Shown here piece after piece: positions 56,540-64,000 of a stretch of 64,000 nucleotides of DNA. Source of the DNA: Apus apus (Eukaryota; Chordata; Aves; Apodiformes; Apodidae). Both the position numbers and the translations under genes were made by a program. Positions within the stretch are counted from its first letter, which is position 1, and each line of letters begins with the position of its first letter. The DNA lies in contig NC_067312.1 in NCBI RefSeq assembly GCF_020740795.1, forward strand, positions 40,074,905 through 40,138,904, given 5' to 3'. A model generated the notes under the pieces. The model had not been told where the DNA came from. It saw nothing but the letters and a program-made list of their open reading frames with translations, and did no database searches.

Positions 56540-57400
56540 TTCAGGCACGCAGCTTTCCCCGCACTTCGCTTTCCAGAGCCCGGCGGGCCCGTGGTCAGGA
56601 GGGTAAATCCGGAGCTGGGCAGCTGCCTGGGCCGGGGCTGTGCCAGGCGATGCTCCCGGGCTCCTCCCCGCCAGCACGCCTGGACGGACGGACCCGCCGC
56701 AGCGCAGACCCTGCGGCCGGGGCGGGCGTGCGGGGCCGGGGGCGGGCGCTGCCCCTGCCCAGCCTTCCTCCGCGCCCGGCCCTCCTCTCACCTCCCGCGG
56801 GGCCTCCGGACGCGCTCCCCGGCAGGGCAGCGGCCTGCGGACGCCGGCGGCGGGGCGAGGTGAGCTGAGCGGCCGCCGCCCCGGGCTGGTACGGCCGGGT
56901 TGGCCGGGGGTGCCGGGCTCCGCACGGCGGCCTCGCCAGGCGTGCGGTGAAGCCGGGCCGGGCCGGGCCGGGCACCCCGGGCCACCGCCGGGCCGGTGTG
57001 CGGGGTCTCGGCGGGGGCGGGCGGGGAGGCCGGGGCGGCGGCCCCGGGCCCGGCCCGAGGAGCTTCCCCGTCGCCGGAGGCTGCTCTGGGCCCGGCGGGC
57101 GTCCGGGCCTGAGACCGACAGCGTTTTGTTGTGCTACGTGTGTCTTCGGGTCTTGGGCGGTGTGAGCCCCAGACAGCTCTGGACATTCGTAACGGGGCTA
57201 GAAACCGGGATGATGTTCGAACGGGCCGTGGAGAGGGCAGGGTGTGGTGTCACCTCCTGCAGGTGTCCCCAGCCGGGCATGGATCAGACACCCGGGGCTG
57301 TGCGCTGGAGCTGGGCACCCTCCTCGGAGCCGGCCCCGGGAGCTCTGCCTCGCTTGGCTTCACCGGAGCCCCGCGCCGGCTTGAGGGTGGGAGGAGCGGG
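56540..57400 (+). promoter_or_regulatory. GOLM1: CpG-island promoter and probable first exon of GOLM1
   Basis: A dense CpG island with repeated GGGCCGG tracts (56950-56974). A strong donor, GCGAG|GTGAGC, lies at 56859/56860 and could end a non-coding first exon. The next recognisable coding exon on this strand is that of GOLM1 at the right edge, about 7.1 kb away, which fits a first-intron distance. No coding sequence in the island was recognised. The start site is not determined. Confidence 0.7.
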
Positions 57401-60400
57401 TCAGGCGTCTAATTAACCTTGCTGTGCAGTCTTTTACAGTGGCCCTTCATCTCACGACAGCCTTCGCAATATTGGTTCGTTTGTTTGTTTTGGGCTGTGT
57501 TGATGGTTGGTTTTACAGCGAAACCCTGGGTGTGGTGTTACAGAGGTGGCGGGGTGGTAGGAATTCTGTGGTTTTTCTCACCGAACTTAATTAACTTAAT
57601 TCCCTATTCTTTGTGTTTTGTTTTGTTTTGTTTTTTTTAAAGATCCAAGTACTTGTCCTATTAATTGTGATCCTAACAAGATAGCCCATGTTGTATGGGA
57701 AAAATACCCACAACAGTGTTCCTAAAAAGAAATGAACAGTTACTAGCTGTTGAGATCCCCCTGGTGTGTAAGTTTGTGTGTTTAATTTTGTTTTCATTCC
57801 TCAGTATCTGCAGGTGGTGGTAGCCTAGGTGCACCTAGACTGCATGCCCAGAAACTTTTTGTGGGCATTTTGGAAGATTTTGTCAAGTTACCTCTGCTTA
57901 CCTAACTTCCTTCATGGGAACAAATACCTACCTTAATCCTCTGGCATCTTTTAGCTACACACCTGTTTGAGATTTCTCTTTGATCAAATAAAGAAGCAGG
58001 ACGTTGTGGGTGATGGGTTGTTAGCTTCTTTCTTGTGAAAGAGTAATTTGGAAGAAGAGATACTTCCCGATTTAAAAAAATAGTGCAGAAGTGGTAACAG
58101 TCGCCTCCCCCCGAACAGATAATGCTTTTTTTTGTATTTTCATGCTCTTTTGATCTATTGTAAGTATAAGTGCATTAGAAACGGAAGACCTAGAGTCTGA
58201 ATTCTGTATCAAATGATTCTTATTCCTGAGAAGGATGGGAGTGCAGTAGCTTAATGTGTTGTGGTGTAAGTGGTTCTCCCCTTCCCAGTCATGTAAAAAG
58301 TGTAACTTGATAGTTCCGGCAAATAGTGACTCATTGACGTCCGTGTTTGAGTATTTTACACTTCTTTTTAGTAGTGTTTGTCACTTCAACGTGAGACAGT
58401 CATCAAAAGTACCAAAGTTTGGAAAGTGGCTGTTGCTGAATAGTTTTTTTGTCGGTTGTTTTTGGATTTTTTGGGGTTGTTTCATTATTTTATTTGTTTT
58501 GGTGTTTTTGTTGTTGTTGCTTTGTGTCTTGTTGGGGTTTTTTTTGTTTGTTTGTTTGTTTTTACTTTCAGCCTGCAGTTTGTGGATTTCTGTGAAAGAT
58601 ATTTACAAAGTGGTCAGCAGGCTTGAGTGCCTTGTACAAACTTTAAATCTCTGTAGTAAAAACATTAGTTTGACCTTTTTGGCTTGCAGCTTGCAAAAAT
58701 AAAAAGCACACCTAGACAGTGTTACAGCAGAAGATCTTAGGAAATCCCTGTGCAGTGTTTTTTAGCAGTGTGCTAGATCCAGTTTCTGAACCCTGCAGGC
58801 AGTCAGTGGACTCCTGGAAGCACAGAGGTTGCTGCTGGATGTAACTGGTTCTTGTCATGCAACTGGGAATGGTGACATTTCTGGGTGACATCCCCGCCAT
58901 GAGTGAGAACTAGTAACTGGATTTATTTTTCAAGGATGATCACTACTATATGTGAACCATCTAAAAACCTAAAAATGAAAGGTTTTGACTTACTTTTGTC
59001 GCCTCTCCATTTCCACCCACACCCAAACTATCAACTTTTTTTTTAAAGAGTGGGTGCACAAATGTATGCGGCCTGTTTCACTTTTTTTAAGAATTACTTC
59101 TTCCAAGGTGATTGGTTTGTTGTGTTGGTTTTTTGGTGTGTTTTTTTGTTTTGTTTTTGTTTTAAATCAAATTTCCTAGTACCTTTTATTCCAACTTACT
59201 CATGGGTGGGTATAACTAACTGTCTTGTCAGTAGAAGAGGTTTTGACAAGGTTGCTTGATTAAGCTGGTATGTTTTTATTCAGACAGTCAGACATGGGAA
59301 TTTTATGGCAATATCTGAAAAAAGTAGGTAATCTTTCAGAATCTGACTGAGAAATTTTGGAGAAAGCTGCAAAAGGTGGCAATGGCAGCGCTGTGTATCT
59401 GCAGGGGGTCCCTTGATGGGACCTTGATGCCCCAGCCTGGGCAGAACAGTCGCCTGGTGGCTGGTCTGGCCAGGATGGGGTTGTGTATCCTCTTAGTGCT
59501 GTCCGGTAGCCCTCAGGTCCTTGTGATTTTTATTTTTTGTCCCATCATCTTTTTTTGTCTCTGGTTATGGCCCAGCCTTTTCAAAAGGGTTTTTTCAAAG
59601 GCCTTTGCTTTTCAGTGGCTGCTCCAGCTGCACGTGGTCTTCATGTAGTGCTCAGGCTGAAGGCTGGTGTGGCACCGTGCGGTGGCTGGGTGGGTGGGGA
59701 GGCAGGTGGGGACAAGGGCCCCCTTTTGCTTTCCTCCCTGGCTGTACGCTGCTTTTATTGAGTGCATCGTCTGTCCTGCTTGTTCCCACTCAGCAGATCT
59801 TGTTCAGATACACAGAGCTGGACCCTGTGGCTAGAAAGGCTTGGCTTTCCTTTCTGGGAGTCTGAAAGGCACAAGTTGTTTTGCCCTGTCTTTGCCTCTG
59901 ATGTCTTAGTCTTGAGACTTAGGTGGCCTGGTTGTTAATCTGTGTTGGAAATTTGCTGGATACCAGCTACCCTCCTTCCGCTGAGTACAGTAAAAGAATG
60001 AATAAATAAATAAATAAAATGCTATCTGTTCATTTGTTTGAGTATCCCAGAGTCTAAACCATCTCTTTCTTGATGATGCACTGCTAGGCTGGCAAAGCAG
60101 AAGAATGAAGCCTGCTGTTTGGCAGTCAGGAATTCTATGCTCTAATAAATGTACAGTGTTATGTACGTGGTACAGCATCTCACCTTTTGTTTTTAAGGAG
60201 TCTTGAAAGAGGAATTCCCTCACATTCAGTAAAATCACTTTCTTAACCATAAAACCAGAAACATATTTTCAACAGTAGTAACTTTGTCAAGCCAGATGTT
60301 TTGTGGGAAACGGTATGTACAAATACATTTCATTGTAGAGGTACTTACTAAGGTGATTTGCTTATATCTCCTCCAAAATATGTGCACGTGTGTATCCATG

Positions 60401-62828
60401 ATGGAAACTTAAACAGTTTCTTATTTTTAAGCTGATGAGAGAGGGAATATCAGTTCTGCAGCTGAGGTAATGCTTTGCATTTGCACTAGTCCGATGGAAG
60501 ATCCTTCTGTATGTTTACTGTCTTTCCTCTTCCTTTTGTCTTTCCTTATGTTGAGTAAAAAATGTATTCCCATAAATTATTTAAGGATAATAGGATTTCC
60601 TAGAGAAACAAATGTATTGTAGTCAAACTTGCTTTAGTGAAATCAATGCTTTCTTGCATGCTTGTTTTTAATAGCTGAAAATGGGAGAAGAGTAGCTGAG
60701 GCTGCTGTATTTCTGTACTTGGTAGATGTATCAGCATTCCTTAGCCTGATTTTTTTGCCTGGGCTTTAAACTGAGCTTTAAACTGGGCTTTAAACGCTTT
60801 ACCTCAGAAAATTTTCAAGCGAAACAGCTGGTTCCATGTATTTTTCCAGTAGTTAAACTTCAGTGCAAGTTGTTACTGCTGATAATGTGGACTACTGTCT
60901 CTACTTGTGACTCCTATAAGGAAAATACCAATTCTTTTATTCAAGTAATGGCTAGAAATGTGTCAAGCAGTGTCCTCTTTAGTAATTTTTCCATATTTTC
61001 AAGTGTACCAATTAATACTCTTACAGATAAGAACAAGATACTAATTATTTCATGACAGGTTCCAAGATGCATTTTTTTAAACGTAGTATTTTATTCCAGT
61101 AAGCAAAAGCAAATAAATTATCTTGTTCTTAGCCAGTGTGGTGGTGCTAATCATCCCCATTTTCCACCTCTCATTTTTGCCACTCTGGCAATCTGTGGAT
61201 CTTGGTTTTTAGGGAATCTGTATAAGTTGAGATAGCTCTGTTCTCAGGGGCTCCTGTTAGGATGGCACAGCGGGAGATTAATCTATGGAAGATGTACATG
61301 TTTCTGCAGTTCCTAGCTTTATAATGAACATTTGTGCTTATCTGTGTGTGTGTGTGTTTTAGTCTACTACGTCTTTATTATTTACTTTACAACAAAAAAG
61401 TACGTGGTTCCTCCCTGTACCTTTGCTTTTTCTCTTTAACTTATCTCAGCTGTACATGGCCCCGTGGGTGTCTACTGGAGCTGTGCTTGCATGTGTGTTT
61501 GCTTGGTAGCTGAGGTTTCCTTAGGCAAGAAACATTGGCCTTGGGTGTTGAACCTATGCAGCTATGCACACTTTTTTTTTTTTTCTTGATTTGGGTTTTT
61601 GTGTGTGTACATAAACAAAGAAGCAGCATTTTCAGGAAGTCAGATTTTACTTGGAGGTGCATATATATCCACATATGCATATATGTCCACAAATGTAAAA
61701 AAATCACAGACTTTGCAAACTAATAAATAGGTTTGAAATGTTCACCAGTCTGGCAGTATTGTGCACTCCCTTCTGAGGAAAGAGGAAGGTGGGTTATATA
61801 ATAAACTGAATCAAAAAAAGAGGATTTTGCAGGGGGTTTAGGGTATAGGTATAGATGAGCTGTTGACAGATGCTGGACATACAGTAGAATCAGCATTGCT
61901 GGTACCTGCTAACTGCTGGCATCACCTTCTTTCCCCTGTGATTACAGCATGTGTCTGCAGGTAAATCCTTTGAGAGTTGCTACCATTTATTAATTTTCAA
62001 ATACAACACAAGCTATGAATTGTATTTCTAAGGAAGAAGCTAGTTTATTTAAGAGTACTCACCTTGAGAGACTCTACAATATATTAATAGTAGGTGTAGC
62101 CATTTCTGATTTAGTTAGTGTCTTGTGTTACATCTGTGTTTGCTGTCTCTTTGGTCTTCTCTGCTCTTACTTGCTGGCTTTCCCAGTGGAGTTTTAAGGA
62201 TTCATTGAGCTAGACACTTTTACACTCAATAAGACCAGGTTTTATCATCTTGTAGGATCAGTATGGTCTATTTCAAACAGAATTGCAACTGTCCTTTGCC
62301 CCTGCTTTTCTGGTCCAATGGGCTGTTGGACAGAAACAACTTGTGTCTCAATAACAACCACAAGTACCCATGGTACTGCTTATTTGTTAAAGGAAGTTTA
62401 TTTATTTTCTTTTAGGAGTAGAGAAAGCATCTGAGGATCAAAACAAATGTCACCTAACACACTTTACCGTTGAAATCAACAGTGTGCTATTTTTTTTTTT
62501 TCTTATCCTTATCCTGATTTGTTTGTTTATTTAAAAGCTTGGAACCAAAAAGTTAAAATAGTGTTCTCACAGGGAGTAAGTAGAAAGCTACCTAAGTTTG
62601 GGAATACTCCTGAAACAGTAAGGCTAAGTTTATTTTCAGACTATATGAGATTACAAGGAAACTATCCTGTCTGTAGATCAGTGTTGTACAATTAGCTTTT
62701 TGGGTTGAATATATGATAAAAGGATGCCTGGTTTGTTCTGTTTATTGCAGATTTTCCTTTTATTATTGAGAATATTCAAGACTTCCCCCTCAAGCCCATA
62801 TGAGTCTTTATGTACAAGCTAAAAGTAT
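57401..62828 (+). other. GOLM1 intron 1 (inferred)
   Basis: AT-rich DNA with T/G simple repeats (58440-58562, 59120-59165), an (AAAT)n stretch near 60000-60018 and a three-fold imperfect repeat GCTTTAAACTGG at about 60763-60795. No exon was recognised. Confidence 0.5.
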
Positions 62829-63720
62829 GAGAGGGACCTGGACAGGCTGGATCCATGGGCTAAGGCCTATTCTATGAGGTTCAGTAAGGCCAAGTGCTGG
62901 GTTCTGCATTTTGGTCACAAAAACCCCAGGCAGTGCTACAGACTGGGGGGTGAGTGGCTGGAGAGCAGCCCAGCAGAGAGAGACCTGGGGGTGCTGATTG
63001 ACAAATGGCTGAACATGAGCCAGCAGTGTGCCCAGGAGGCCAAGAGGGTCAGCACTATCCTGGCCTGCATCAGGAATAGTGTGGCCAGCAGGAGCAGGGA
63101 GTCAGTTGTGTGCCTGTACTCGGCACTGTGTTCACTTCTGGGCCCCTCACTACAGGAAGGACATTGAGGGGCTGGAGCATGTCCACAGAAGAGCTACCAA
63201 GCTGGTGAAGGGTCTGGAGAATAAGTCCTATGAGGAGAGGCTGAGAGAACTAGGGATGTTCAGTTTGGAGAAGAGGAGGTTGAGGGGAGACCTCATTGCC
63301 CTCTGCAACTACCTGAAAGGAGGTTGTAGGGACGTGGGTGTTGGCCTCTTCTCCCAAGTAAATAATGACAGGACCAGAGGAAATGGTCTGAAGTTGTGGC
63401 AGGGGAGATTCAGATTGGACATTAGGAAGATTTTCTTTGCTGAAAGAGATGTGAGGCACTGGAACAGCCTGCCCAGGGAGGTGGTTGAGCCATCGTCGTT
63501 GGAGGTATTCAAGAAAAGTGTAGATGTGGAACTTCAGGGCATTCTGTAGTGGCTGGGATTGTAGAGGGTTTTTTTGTGGGTATTATTTGGTGGTGTTTGT
63601 TTTTGTTTGTTTGGGGGTTTTGTTGTATGGGTGTTGTGTGTGGGGTTTTTTTTTATGATGGTTGGACCCAGTGATCTCAGAGGTCCTTTCCAACCATGAC
63701 TGTTCGGTGATTCAGTGAGA
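62829..63720 (+). repeat. CR1 LINE 3' portion in GOLM1 intron 1
   Basis: Plus-strand CR1 with the ORF2 C-terminus readable: [12 protein letters not shown], then a frame change, then [20 protein letters not shown] and [20 protein letters not shown]. The 3' block TCCTTTCCAACCATGACTG ends near 63700. A T/G-rich expansion (63566-63655) interrupts the 3' region. Confidence 0.92.
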
Positions 63721-63961
63721 TGGCCTTTCTTCATCCTTCAGATGGAAATTCCTAGGCAGTGTGCCTTCCTTGCTGGGTGTAGTCTCTTCAGCTGAGAGCT
63801 GCTGTGTTACTACAGTGAAAGTTTAATTGTGTTATAAAACACCTGTAGTGGAGGATGCAAGATAACATGTCTTTTTTAATTTGCAGGTTTCCACGCTGTT
63901 GTGGTTCTTCTGGGGTTGTTTTTTTCTTGATCTGGTAGGACTAGGAAACAGCTGCAGAGGG

Positions 63962-64000
63962 ATGAAGTCTCCACCTCTTCTCGTGGCTGTGCTCATGGCA
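63962..64000 (+). CDS. GOLM1: GOLM1 (Golgi membrane protein 1 / GP73), first 13 codons
   Basis: GOLM1 is a cis-Golgi type II membrane glycoprotein, released after furin-type cleavage. The exon begins after a TTTGCAG (63886) or possibly TGGTAG (63937) acceptor. The frame reads MKSPPLLVAVLMA before the window ends, matching the conserved start of the GOLM1 signal-anchor (human MKSPPLVLAALVA). Upstream codons read VGLGNSCRG, similar to the human residues before MKSPP, but the position of the human initiator is GTA here, so translation should begin at 63962. Synteny with ISCA1 on the same strand supports the call. The rest of the gene lies to the right of the window. Confidence 0.85.
   Translation, partial: MKSPPLLVAVLMA

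Noticed and set aside
56428-57416. Long open frames on both strands over the GOLM1 CpG island
   Set aside because: Composition-driven frames without family motifs; the island is better explained as promoter and untranslated exon.

Overview
This window is genomic DNA of a bird, most likely a neoavian. The evidence is numerous CR1 LINEs (with the typical tail repeats), several avian ERVL-type LTRs, and two recognisable vertebrate genes in the same orientation. ISCA1 is complete at 12860-20443 in four coding exons. The first coding bases of GOLM1 lie at the extreme right edge (63962-64000), behind a CpG-island promoter at about 56540-57400. ISCA1 and GOLM1 are neighbours in other vertebrates, and in chicken I recall this block on the Z chromosome, so Z linkage is an inference from synteny.

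Layout: 1-3385 is the 5' half of a gammaretrovirus-like endogenous retrovirus on the minus strand (LTR, tRNA-His primer site, broken gag, pro and RT). It sits in a nearly full-length minus-strand CR1 (3386-6195). From 6.2 to 12.6 kb there is mostly non-coding DNA with an unexplained 80-90 bp inverted repeat (7738-8176), an LTR fragment, two unassigned exon-like segments and CR1 tails. ISCA1 follows, with a solo LTR and a CR1 in intron 3. From 20.4 to 33.7 kb is intergenic DNA with one orphan CpG-rich stretch near 25.0-25.6 kb.

The most unusual part is 33736-51671. LTRs of ERVL type and a decayed ERVL pol alternate with two near-identical copies of a host-like cassette. Each cassette holds an intact 495-codon RING-finger (TOPORS-like) gene with an in-frame upstream exon, a chain of exon-like segments, a degenerate FOXJ1-like C-terminal coding region, and an AT-rich array with a period near 50 bp. 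The outer ends of the whole block carry a 4-of-5 matching target-site duplication. The second copy arose by a tandem duplication whose junction shows a 6-base microhomology (CAAGAG), and it later lost 1760 bp of pol. By eye the copies differ at about 0.2% of sites, so the event is recent.

From 51.7 to 56.5 kb is intergenic DNA with three CR1 tails, then the GOLM1 CpG island, its first intron (with another CR1), and the start of its first coding exon. All identities come from reading motifs and translations by eye; no database search was possible.
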